Of a DNA stretch of 33,838 nt, positions 24,783 to 31,693 are shown one piece after another. Within the stretch, counting starts at the first letter, position 1. Each line of letters starts with the position of its first letter. The stretch is from Flavobacteriaceae bacterium (GTDB lineage Bacteria > Bacteroidota > Bacteroidia > Flavobacteriales > Flavobacteriaceae): the NCBI GenBank assembly GCA_013373105.1, contig JABXIJ010000050.1, forward strand, positions 1-33,838, in the 5' to 3' direction. The notes beneath the pieces are model-generated. The model saw only the letters and a list, made by a program, of their open reading frames with translations. It did no database searches and was not told where the DNA came from. A program made the translations under genes and the position numbers.

Positions 24783-26723
24783 TTATTTGTTGATTTTAAA
24801 GATATGAAAAGGTAATGTTGGGTGAAGTTCTACATAATTCCACTCATTATACCAGTTGTAAGAATTTCTAGTTACTAAATCTAACACTTCTACCTTATGG
24901 CCATGATGAATATCTAATTCTTGCATTGGTAATTGTACAGAACCAGATTGAGAATGGTAAGCATCTAAACTTATGATGGTTAAAGTTTCATTAGTTTTAT
25001 TTTCATCCCATTTATAGAAGGCTATAAGATTGTCGTTTTGAGTTTCTACAAATTTAATATTGTTGGTTTGTTGATAAGATGTATTCTCTTTTCTAATCGC
25101 ATTTATTTTAGAAATAAGCGTACTTATTTTATTTTCTTTAAACCAATCGTAATGACAAATTTGAAATTTTTCAGACATATAATACTCTTCCTTTCCAGGA
25201 ATTGGTGTGTCTATTTGTTGTTCAAAAACAGGACCATAAATACCAATATTAGAACTTAAAGTAGCAGCTAAAGCATAGCGTAAAATATACATACTTTCAG
25301 GAGCACCTTGTAAATGATAAGGATTAATATCTGGTGTATTTGGCCAAAAATTAGGACGCATATATTCTCGCTGATTGGTTTGAGTTAACTCATTCATATA
25401 CTCCATAATTTCATGTTTATGAACACGCCAAGTAAAATAAGTATAACTCTGTGTATAGCCTTGTTTAGCTAATTGTTGCATTACTTTTGGCTTGGTAAAT
25501 GCTTCAGCTAAAAACAATACATTAGGATGTTTTTTCTTAATTTGATCGATTATCCAGCCCCAAAAATAATAAGGTTTTGTATGAGGGTTGTCTACTCTAA
25601 AAACCTGAATACCAAATTCCTCTATCCAATATAGAAGCGTGTCTAAGCATTCTTTCCATAAATTTTTGTAGTCTTTGCTTTCCCAATAAATAGGTAAGAT
25701 ATCTTGGTATTTTTTTGGTGGATTTTCTGCATATTGTACAGTACCATCTGGTCTCCACTTAAACCAATCTGGATGATCTTTTACCCAAGGATGATCTGGT
25801 GCAGCTTGTAAAGCATAATCCATAGCAACTTCAATTCCTATTTCTTTTGCAGCATTCACTAAGTTTTTAAAATCCTCTACAGTGCCTAACTGTGGATGAA
25901 TGTCTTTATGTCCACCATGTTTAGACCCAATTCCCCAAGTAGAACCAACATCACCTTTTTGAGCAACTGTTGTGTTGTTTTTTCCTTTTCTATTTACTTC
26001 ACCAATTGGATGAATAGGAGGGAAGTATAAAGTGTCAAATCCCATTTTAGAAATTCTAGGTAAAAGTCTATGACAGTCATTAAAAGTACCATGTTTACCT
26101 TCTTGTTCTGCTGCTGATCGTGGAAAAAACTCATACCAAGTTGAAAAACGAGCTTTTTCTCTATCTACATAAACTTGAAATTCTTTTGTAGTATGCGTTA
26201 GTAATTTTTCTGGATTTTCTCTAAATATGGTAGTTAATCGTTCTGAAACAGCTTCTTTAATTGCTTCACCATAATTGTCTTTATTTTTAAAGATTTCGAT
26301 TAAATATTCTATGTATTTTTTATCATCACCTGTTATACCATCTACTATTTTTTCTAGTAATGCTGCACCTTCTAGTAGTTCTGAGTTTACATGTTGATAA
26401 TCATCAATCTTTCTATGAATTCCATGTTGCCAATTCAAGGCATAATCTACCCAACCTTCAATTTTATAGTTGTAAAAACCTTGTTTTTCTGTAATAAAAC
26501 TAGCTGTGTATTCATCATTTTCTGTAAGATGCATTCTAACAGAATTCCATTTTTTTGCTGTTTTATGCTTGTATAAAACATTGGCTTGTAAAACATCATG
26601 ACCATCAACCAAAACATCTGCTGTTACATTTACAACTTCATTTACAACTCGTTTAATAAAAATATCACCATTATTAATTTGAGGTGCAACATTTTCGATT
26701 ACAATTCTACTTTGGTTTAACAT
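24783..26723 (-). CDS. glgE: Alpha-1,4-glucan:maltose-1-phosphate maltosyltransferase
   Basis: 646 residues, GH13 subfamily 3. The N-terminal beta domain (1-110) and helical insert (about 115-185) precede the barrel, which starts with the family marker STWYEFFPRSA. Catalytic residues are Asp378 in FRVDNPHTKP (nucleophile), Glu407 in FLAEAFT (acid/base) and Asp465 in FWPNTPDINPYHL. GSTWGIGSKHGGHKDIHPQLG and DYALQAAPDHPWVKDHP are GlgE hallmarks. It adds maltosyl units from maltose-1-phosphate to growing alpha-1,4-glucan. It begins the tight glgE-mak-glgB unit and is separated from glgC upstream by 334 bp, so a separate promoter is likely, though I see no good -7 box there. Confidence 0.95.
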   Translation of the reverse strand: MLNQSRIVIENVAPQINNGDIFIKRVVNEVVNVTADVLVDGHDVLQANVLYKHKTAKKWNSVRMHLTENDEYTASFITEKQGFYNYKIEGWVDYALNWQHGIHRKIDDYQHVNSELLEGAALLEKIVDGITGDDKKYIEYLIEIFKNKDNYGEAIKEAVSERLTTIFRENPEKLLTHTTKEFQVYVDREKARFSTWYEFFPRSAAEQEGKHGTFNDCHRLLPRISKMGFDTLYFPPIHPIGEVNRKGKNNTTVAQKGDVGSTWGIGSKHGGHKDIHPQLGTVEDFKNLVNAAKEIGIEVAMDYALQAAPDHPWVKDHPDWFKWRPDGTVQYAENPPKKYQDILPIYWESKDYKNLWKECLDTLLYWIEEFGIQVFRVDNPHTKPYYFWGWIIDQIKKKHPNVLFLAEAFTKPKVMQQLAKQGYTQSYTYFTWRVHKHEIMEYMNELTQTNQREYMRPNFWPNTPDINPYHLQGAPESMYILRYALAATLSSNIGIYGPVFEQQIDTPIPGKEEYYMSEKFQICHYDWFKENKISTLISKINAIRKENTSYQQTNNIKFVETQNDNLIAFYKWDENKTNETLTIISLDAYHSQSGSVQLPMQELDIHHGHKVEVLDLVTRNSYNWYNEWNYVELHPTLPFHIFKINK

Positions 26724-27057
26724 ATGAAAAAAAGATATCTAATTTATGATTGACTAAAATACTATTGATTATCTATATAAAAAAAATTATACAGTTTACT
26801 AATAAATATATATAAAAAAATGACTGTTTGTTAACGCATTCCTAATTTTAAGTTTAAAGATGATATGTTACCTTTTTAAGAAAGCATTTCTTTAACTTTT
26901 TCATCTTCTGTTATATTCAATAAATTTATTGCGGTTTTATTAATGCTAAGTGTAAAAGGCTAGTGGGAAATTATCTAATAATTTTTTAGTTATAAAATTT
27001 AAGTCTTCATTAAATAAACCACAAAATACTCACTATATGATAGTGGTTTACTTTAAT
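26724..27057. other. Intergenic region between glgC and glgE
   Basis: 334 bp, very A+T-rich. Just after the glgC stop, TAAACCAC (27015-27022) pairs with GTGGTTTA (27043-27050), and inside it CACTAT (27031-27036) pairs with ATAGTG (27040-27045); the two hairpins share bases and exclude each other. A 27-codon stop-free, protein-like stretch reads on the minus strand at 26876-26959 (SINKTAINLLNITEDE...). No convincing promoter for glgE. Confidence 0.4.
27015..27050 (-). terminator. Possible weak terminator or attenuator after glgC
   Basis: An 8-bp inverted repeat, TAAACCAC / GTGGTTTA, with a 20-base loop that contains an overlapping 6-bp hairpin (CACTAT-ATG-ATAGTG). On the minus strand it is followed only by a mixed TTTATTTAAT, not a clean U-tract, so termination would be partial. 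Confidence 0.35.
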
Positions 27058-28323
27058 TTATATTACAGTTCCTTTAGGTAATACAGCTTCTTTTTTAAGT
27101 ACTACAATCCCATCTTTAATAACATACTTATCTGTTTCTGTATCTTCTAGATGAGGACCTCCATTTATTCTTACATCATCTCCAATTCTACAGTTTTTAT
27201 CAATTATGGCATTTTTAATAAAACAACGTTCACCAATTCCAAGTAGGATATGATTATTTTTATTTTCTATATCTTCTAGCGTTTCATAAACATCACTTCC
27301 CATCATATAGGTGTTAATAATGGTGGTTTCTTTCCCAATTCTAGAACGAATTCCAATTACAGATTTTTCTATAGTTGCAGCATGAATAATACAGCCTTCT
27401 GCAATTACTGCTTTATTTAAGGTTGTCCCAGATATTTTTGATGTTGGTAAAATACGTGCATTCGTATAAACTCTATTATTTAAATCAAAAAGATTAAATT
27501 TTGGGATATCATCAGTTAATCCAAGGTTAGCTTCAAAGAAAGAATCTATGTTACCAATATCTGTCCAATAACCTTCAAAGGGATAGCTTATAACCTTTTG
27601 CTTTTCAATACTTTGAGGAATAATTTCTTTGCCAAAATCAATGGTACTTTCATCATTCATTAACTCAACTAACAAATCTCTATTAAATACATAAATACCT
27701 GTAGAACCTAAGTATTCACGACCTTGATTTTTCATGTCATCACTTACATCAGATTTCCAATCGACAATAACATCTGCTGATGGTTTTTCTATAAATGATG
27801 TAATTTTATTTTCATCATCGGTTTTTAAGATTCCAAATGAAGTTCCATCTTTAGCATTAACAGGATAAGTTCCAATAGTAATGTCTGCTTTTGCATCAAT
27901 ATGTGCTTGAATCATTTCATTGTAATCCATTTGATAGAGTTGGTCTCCAGATAAAATAAGTGCATATTCAAAATCATGTTGTAAAAAATGATGCATACTT
28001 TGTCTAACAGCATCTGCAGTTCCTTGAAACCATTTATCACTTTTTATAGTTTGTTCTGCAGCTAAAACATCTACAAATGCAGAGCTAAAAAAACTAAAGT
28101 GATATGTGTTTTTTATATGTCTGTTTAACGATGCAGAATTAAACTGTGTTAAGACATACATTCTTTTAATATCAGAATTAATACAGTTAGAAATAGGGAT
28201 GTCTACCAACCTATATTTACCTGCAATTGGTACTGCTGGCTTAGATCTGTCTTTGGTTAAAGGGTATAATCTAGACCCTTGACCACCACCTAAAATAATT
28301 CCTAAAACTTTATTATTTATCAT
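27058..28323 (-). CDS. glgC: Glucose-1-phosphate adenylyltransferase
   Basis: 421 residues. The N-terminal nucleotidyltransferase domain has GIILGGGQGSRLYPLTKDRSKPAVPIAGKYRL as a split signature from residue 9, ISNCINSDI, ILSGDQLYQMDY, and a Lys-containing FIEKPSA. The C-terminal left-handed beta-helix (about 290-421) carries imperfect hexapeptide repeats (VIAEGCIIHAATIEKSVIG). It makes ADP-glucose from glucose-1-phosphate and ATP, the committed step of glycogen synthesis. The gene starts one base after the stop of glgA, so the two are translated together. ADP-glucose would feed the GT4-type GlgA encoded beside it. Confidence 0.96.
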   Translation of the reverse strand: MINNKVLGIILGGGQGSRLYPLTKDRSKPAVPIAGKYRLVDIPISNCINSDIKRMYVLTQFNSASLNRHIKNTYHFSFFSSAFVDVLAAEQTIKSDKWFQGTADAVRQSMHHFLQHDFEYALILSGDQLYQMDYNEMIQAHIDAKADITIGTYPVNAKDGTSFGILKTDDENKITSFIEKPSADVIVDWKSDVSDDMKNQGREYLGSTGIYVFNRDLLVELMNDESTIDFGKEIIPQSIEKQKVISYPFEGYWTDIGNIDSFFEANLGLTDDIPKFNLFDLNNRVYTNARILPTSKISGTTLNKAVIAEGCIIHAATIEKSVIGIRSRIGKETTIINTYMMGSDVYETLEDIENKNNHILLGIGERCFIKNAIIDKNCRIGDDVRINGGPHLEDTETDKYVIKDGIVVLKKEAVLPKGTVI

Positions 28324-28324
28324 C

Positions 28325-29530
28325 TTATTTAATTAATGATTTATACAATTCTTTTGTTTGTTCTGCTATAGAAATCCAATCAAAATATTTTTCAACTCTT
28401 TCTCTACCTTTTTTAGCCATAGAAGTTCTAAGTTCTGGATTTCCTATTAGTGTATTTATTCCATTTGCTAAATCTTTGGCAAATTTGTCTGGATTAATGG
28501 GTTCAAAAGGAGCAACATTTTGTTGCTCTACAGGAACTAAAATTCCAGTTTCACCATCTACAACAACTTCTTTTATACCTCCTACAGCACTTGCCACAAC
28601 AGCAGTGTTACAAGCCATTGCTTCTACATTAATAATGCCAAAAGGCTCGTAAATAGAAGGGCAGCAAAATACAGATGCATGAGAATATAACTGAATAATT
28701 TCTTTTTTACTGAGCATTTTATCAATCCAAATAACGTTGTTTCTATTTTTTTGAACTTCGTTAACAGCTTCTTCCATTTCTATACCAATTTCTTTGGTAT
28801 CTGGTGCACCTGCACAAAGCACAACTTGAGTGTCTTTATTAATGTACTTTATAGCATTTACTAAATGAATGATACCTTTTTGCCTAGTAATTCGTCCAAC
28901 AAAAAGAACATAAGGTTTGGTTTTATCAATATGATATTCCTCTAAGGTTGAGATTTCAGAAGTGGTGTTATATTGCTGTAAATTAATACCATTATAAATC
29001 ACCTTTACTTTTTCAGCATCAACGTTAAAATATTTTAATACATCTTCTTTAGTTTCTTTTGAAACAGCAATTAATGCATCTGCCATTTCAATAGCAGTTT
29101 TTTCTATCCATGAAGAAGCATCATAACCATTACCTAATTGTTCTCTTTTCCAAGGTCTTAAAGGCTCTAGTGAATGTGTAGTAATTACTAAAGGAATTCC
29201 ATAGCATAACTTAGCCATAATACCAGCAAAATGTGCATACCATGTGTGGCAATGAATTACATCAGCATCTATAGAATCAGCATTCATATGAACACCAGTA
29301 CTTAATGTTTGTAAAACTGCTTTTAACTTATCATCAGCATCATTAAAAATAGGATTTTCATAAGGAAACCCTTTAACAGTAATACTTTTTTCTTTTACAT
29401 TTTGATCACCAAAACTCCTAACTTCAACTTGCATTAGTTTAGATAATTCTTCAGCAAGGTATTCTACATGAACACCTGCACCACCATAAACATATGGAGG
29501 GAATTCTCTGGTAAAAAAAAGGGTTTTCAT
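28325..29530 (-). CDS. GT4-type glycogen synthase / maltose-1-phosphate synthase (GlgA/GlgM-like)
   Basis: 401 residues, a GT-B glycosyltransferase. The N-terminus (TREFPPYVYGGAGVHVEYL) and THSLEPLRPWKREQLGNGYD match the actinobacterial GlgA/GlgM group, not the E. coli GT5 GlgA, which is about 477 residues with a KTGGL motif. The donor-site acid pair is in EPFGIINVE (ExFGxxxxE of GT4), and FVGRITRQKG is the C-domain nucleotide loop. In mycobacteria the relative GlgM uses ADP-glucose and glucose-1-phosphate to make maltose-1-phosphate. Here it is coupled to glgC and followed by glgE, so the GlgM activity is attractive, but it is inferred; a plain glycogen synthase remains possible. Confidence 0.85.
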   Translation of the reverse strand: MKTLFFTREFPPYVYGGAGVHVEYLAEELSKLMQVEVRSFGDQNVKEKSITVKGFPYENPIFNDADDKLKAVLQTLSTGVHMNADSIDADVIHCHTWYAHFAGIMAKLCYGIPLVITTHSLEPLRPWKREQLGNGYDASSWIEKTAIEMADALIAVSKETKEDVLKYFNVDAEKVKVIYNGINLQQYNTTSEISTLEEYHIDKTKPYVLFVGRITRQKGIIHLVNAIKYINKDTQVVLCAGAPDTKEIGIEMEEAVNEVQKNRNNVIWIDKMLSKKEIIQLYSHASVFCCPSIYEPFGIINVEAMACNTAVVASAVGGIKEVVVDGETGILVPVEQQNVAPFEPINPDKFAKDLANGINTLIGNPELRTSMAKKGRERVEKYFDWISIAEQTKELYKSLIK

Positions 29531-29552
29531 TAATGACTATTAGTTGTTATAA

Positions 29553-29591
29553 ATGCTTAAAGTAATGATTAAGCATAAAACTACAAAATAA
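29553..29591 (-). promoter_or_regulatory. Candidate promoter and operator of the glgA-glgC unit
   Basis: The minus strand reads TTATTTTG at 29591-29584, within the same 14-mer found before the sulfite dehydrogenase gene. Downstream, ATGCTTAA (29553-29560) and TTAAGCAT (29569-29576) form a perfect 8-bp inverted repeat with an 8-bp spacer, which would lie just after the transcription start: an operator or a leader hairpin. Confidence 0.4.
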
Positions 29592-29688
29592 TACTTCACT
29601 AAGTTTGCATTAACTTTTTATTAGTGCTTTAATGATGTTGAGTTAATGTAATACTAAAGTAATAAATAGTTAGTGTAAGATTGTATAA

Positions 29689-30297
29689 TTAACTTTTACT
29701 ATTTCTTTGTTTATTTATTTCGTCTTGAAGTTGTCTTCTTAGTTTTTGTTCTCTTTCTAAAGATTTCTTTCTATGAGTTTCAAATTCATATTCTAAATCA
29801 ACTAAGTTTTCTTGTGCTTTTTTAGTTAACACATTACTTCTAGTAAATTTAAAAATAAAGGTTGCTAGGGCACCAATAAGTAGTATAATTATAGACCAAA
29901 GTAAGAAATTGTAGGAAGTTTTACTTAGAGGTATGCCTAAAAAAGAGATAGAATTTTCGTTTTCTAAAGCTATTTCTAATTCTTTCTTAGTTTTAGTTAA
30001 CACTGTATTTAGTTGATTGTTCTTATCTCTTTCTGCATTAAGCTGTTTTATTTTGTCTGCAACTTCTTTATTAGCCTTATCAATTGAATCTAGAACATTC
30101 GCTTTTAAAAAGTCGTAACTTTCTATATTTATAACCTTGTATCTTTTTTTAGTATCTGGAGGTCTGTATGTTGTAGAAGTTCTATATATCTTATCAAACT
30201 GACCTTTTAAAGATTGGTCTTCTACCTCATTTGTTTCTTGAGCAAATGAAAATGCTATTGATAGAAAAAGAAATAGTGTTAGTATTTTAAACTTCAT
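29689..30297 (-). CDS. Coiled-coil membrane protein with signal peptide, function unknown
   Basis: 202 residues. A signal peptide (1-19, FSFAQ cleavage) is followed by a Thr/Tyr-rich segment, a first coiled coil (about 62-115), one transmembrane helix (129-150), and a second charged coiled coil (about 158-200). With a cleaved signal, the first coil is outside and the second in the cytoplasm. As I recall, relatives in flavobacteria often carry the name 'tRNA (guanine-N1)-methyltransferase'; no SAM or tRNA-binding motif is visible, so I reject that name. The likely -7 box is TACTTTTA on the minus strand (30329-30322, one mismatch), placed between the rplT terminator and the ATG. Confidence 0.8.
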   Translation of the reverse strand: MKFKILTLFLFLSIAFSFAQETNEVEDQSLKGQFDKIYRTSTTYRPPDTKKRYKVINIESYDFLKANVLDSIDKANKEVADKIKQLNAERDKNNQLNTVLTKTKKELEIALENENSISFLGIPLSKTSYNFLLWSIIILLIGALATFIFKFTRSNVLTKKAQENLVDLEYEFETHRKKSLEREQKLRRQLQDEINKQRNSKS

Positions 30298-30331
30298 ATA
30301 CGGGGATAAATATTTAGGATGTAAAAGTAAT

Positions 30332-30362
30332 AAAAAAACCCAAACTTGACGCTTGGGTTTTT
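30332..30362 (-). terminator. Terminator of the thrS-infC-rpmI-rplT operon
   Basis: AAAAACCCAA (30334-30343) pairs with TTGGGTTTTT (30353-30362) around a nine-base loop. The A-run from 30332 gives the U-tract on the minus strand. Confidence 0.85.
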
Positions 30363-30382
30363 AATAAGTAAGTAATATTAAT

Positions 30383-30727
30383 TTATTTTATTTTTTCAAC
30401 AACTGCCTTAAAAGCTTCTGGGTTGTTAACAGCTAAATCTGCTAAAACTTTTCTGTTAAGTTCTATGTTATTAGCTTTCACTTTTCCCATAAACTGAGAG
30501 TAAGACATTCCGTTTAAACGAGCTGCTGCGTTAATACGCGTAATCCATAAAGAACGGAAGTTTCTCTTATTGTTTTTACGGTCTCTGTATGCGTATAACA
30601 TACCTTTTTCAACCGCATTTTTTGCTACTGTATAAACGTTCTTTCTACGTCCAAAGTAACCTTTTGCTTGCTTCAATATTTTTTTTCTTCTATTTCTTGA
30701 AGCTACTGAATTTACTGATCTTGGCAT
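30383..30727 (-). CDS. rplT: 50S ribosomal protein L20
   Basis: 114 residues, the normal length. The basic N-terminal tail ([31 protein letters not shown]) is the 23S rRNA-threading part, followed by the globular domain with [23 protein letters not shown] and ending in an alpha-helical segment. L20 is an early assembly protein of the large subunit and, in E. coli and B. subtilis, represses its own operon by binding mRNA. It is the last gene of the operon and is separated from rpmI by 95 bp, unusually long for this pair, with a possible hairpin in between. Confidence 0.98.
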   Translation of the reverse strand: MPRSVNSVASRNRRKKILKQAKGYFGRRKNVYTVAKNAVEKGMLYAYRDRKNNKRNFRSLWITRINAAARLNGMSYSQFMGKVKANNIELNRKVLADLAVNNPEAFKAVVEKIK

Positions 30728-30747
30728 AATTCAAAATTGTTTTTTGT

Positions 30748-30788
30748 AGTAGGCGATTCATTAAAGAATACTTGTGTTGTGCCTAACT
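30748..30788 (-). promoter_or_regulatory. Possible structured RNA before rplT
   Basis: On the minus strand AGTTAGGC (30788-30781) pairs with GCCTACT (30754-30748) with one bulged base, and ATTC/GAAT (30769-30766 with 30759-30756) pairs inside it. An L20 autoregulatory site is a reasonable idea; the stems are short, so this is tentative. Confidence 0.3.
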
Positions 30789-30822
30789 CCATGGTTATTA
30801 ATTTAATTCCCTTTTATTAAAC

Positions 30823-31020
30823 TTATTTTAAGTTTAATTGTTGCTTAATGTTAGCCTCATCAGACTTATGTACTAAAGTATCATGAGTTAACTTTAATTT
30901 ACGTTTTTTAGACTTCTTTGTTAAGATGTGACTTTTAAACGCGTGCTTTCTTTTTAATTTTCCAGAACCTGTAACTTTAAATCGTTTCTTGGCACTAGAT
31001 TTTGTTTTTAATTTAGGCAT
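30823..31020 (-). CDS. rpmI: 50S ribosomal protein L35
   Basis: 65 residues, the usual length. [20 protein letters not shown] is the N-terminal hallmark, followed by a very basic centre ([25 protein letters not shown]) and the C-terminal helix. It is a small protein of the large ribosomal subunit. It lies 54 bp after infC in the conserved infC-rpmI-rplT order. Confidence 0.97.
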   Translation of the reverse strand: MPKLKTKSSAKKRFKVTGSGKLKRKHAFKSHILTKKSKKRKLKLTHDTLVHKSDEANIKQQLNLK

Positions 31021-31074
31021 TTCTCCTTCGTTTTTAAACTTACTTACTTATGTTTTTATCTAATTAATTAGATA

Positions 31075-31638
31075 TTATTTTGTTTTTTTTGGAGCGATAA
31101 ACATTATCATACGTTTACCTTCTAATTTAGGTAGTTGCTCCACCTTACCATATTCTTCTAATTCCTGAGCTAATCTTAATAATAAAATTTGACCTTGCTC
31201 TTTAAATACAATAGACCTTCCTTTAAAGAAAACAAATGCTTTTAATTTAGCACCATCTTGTAAAAACTTAATGGCATGTTTCTTTTTAAACTCATAATCG
31301 TGTTCGTCTGTCTGAGGCCCAAAACGTATTTCTTTAACTGTAACTTTAGTAGCTTTCGCTTTTAAAGCTTTTTCACGTTTTTTCTGTTCGTATAAGAATT
31401 TCTTATAATCAATAATTTTACAAACAGGAGGTTTAGCCTTTGGCGATATTTCTACCAAATCTAACCCTTGCTCTTCAGCCATTGCTTTGGCTTTAGCTAT
31501 AGGATAAACGCCTACTTCAACATTTTCTCCTACAACTCTAACTTCATCAACATATTTAATTTTTTCATTAATTCTATGTTGATCTTCTTTAATAACTCTT
31601 AAAGGTCTTCTTGACCTGCTTCTACGTATAGCTATAAT
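31075..31638 (-). CDS. infC: Translation initiation factor IF-3, starting at AUU
   Basis: 187 residues when started at ATT 31638-31636; this gives [20 protein letters not shown] and then [21 protein letters not shown], the N-terminal domain that every IF-3 has. The first ATG in frame (31482, MAEEQG) would delete most of that domain, and a stop (TAA 31650-31648) lies just upstream with no ATG between. AUU is the start of E. coli infC, where IF-3 discriminates against it and so limits its own synthesis; the same logic probably holds here. The C-terminal domain ([50 protein letters not shown]) is complete. IF-3 binds the 30S subunit and checks the start codon and initiator tRNA. Confidence 0.92.
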   Translation of the reverse strand: MIAIRRSRSRRPLRVIKEDQHRINEKIKYVDEVRVVGENVEVGVYPIAKAKAMAEEQGLDLVEISPKAKPPVCKIIDYKKFLYEQKKREKALKAKATKVTVKEIRFGPQTDEHDYEFKKKHAIKFLQDGAKLKAFVFFKGRSIVFKEQGQILLLRLAQELEEYGKVEQLPKLEGKRMIMFIAPKKTK

Positions 31639-31693
31639 CTTTAAATTTTAATTAAACTTTTATTTTGATTAAAATATATTTAAAAATATTTAA

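Noticed and set aside
29689..30297. tRNA (guanine-N1)-methyltransferase
   Set aside because: A name I recall for relatives, but this protein is a signal peptide, a transmembrane helix and coiled coils, with no methyltransferase fold or SAM motif visible.
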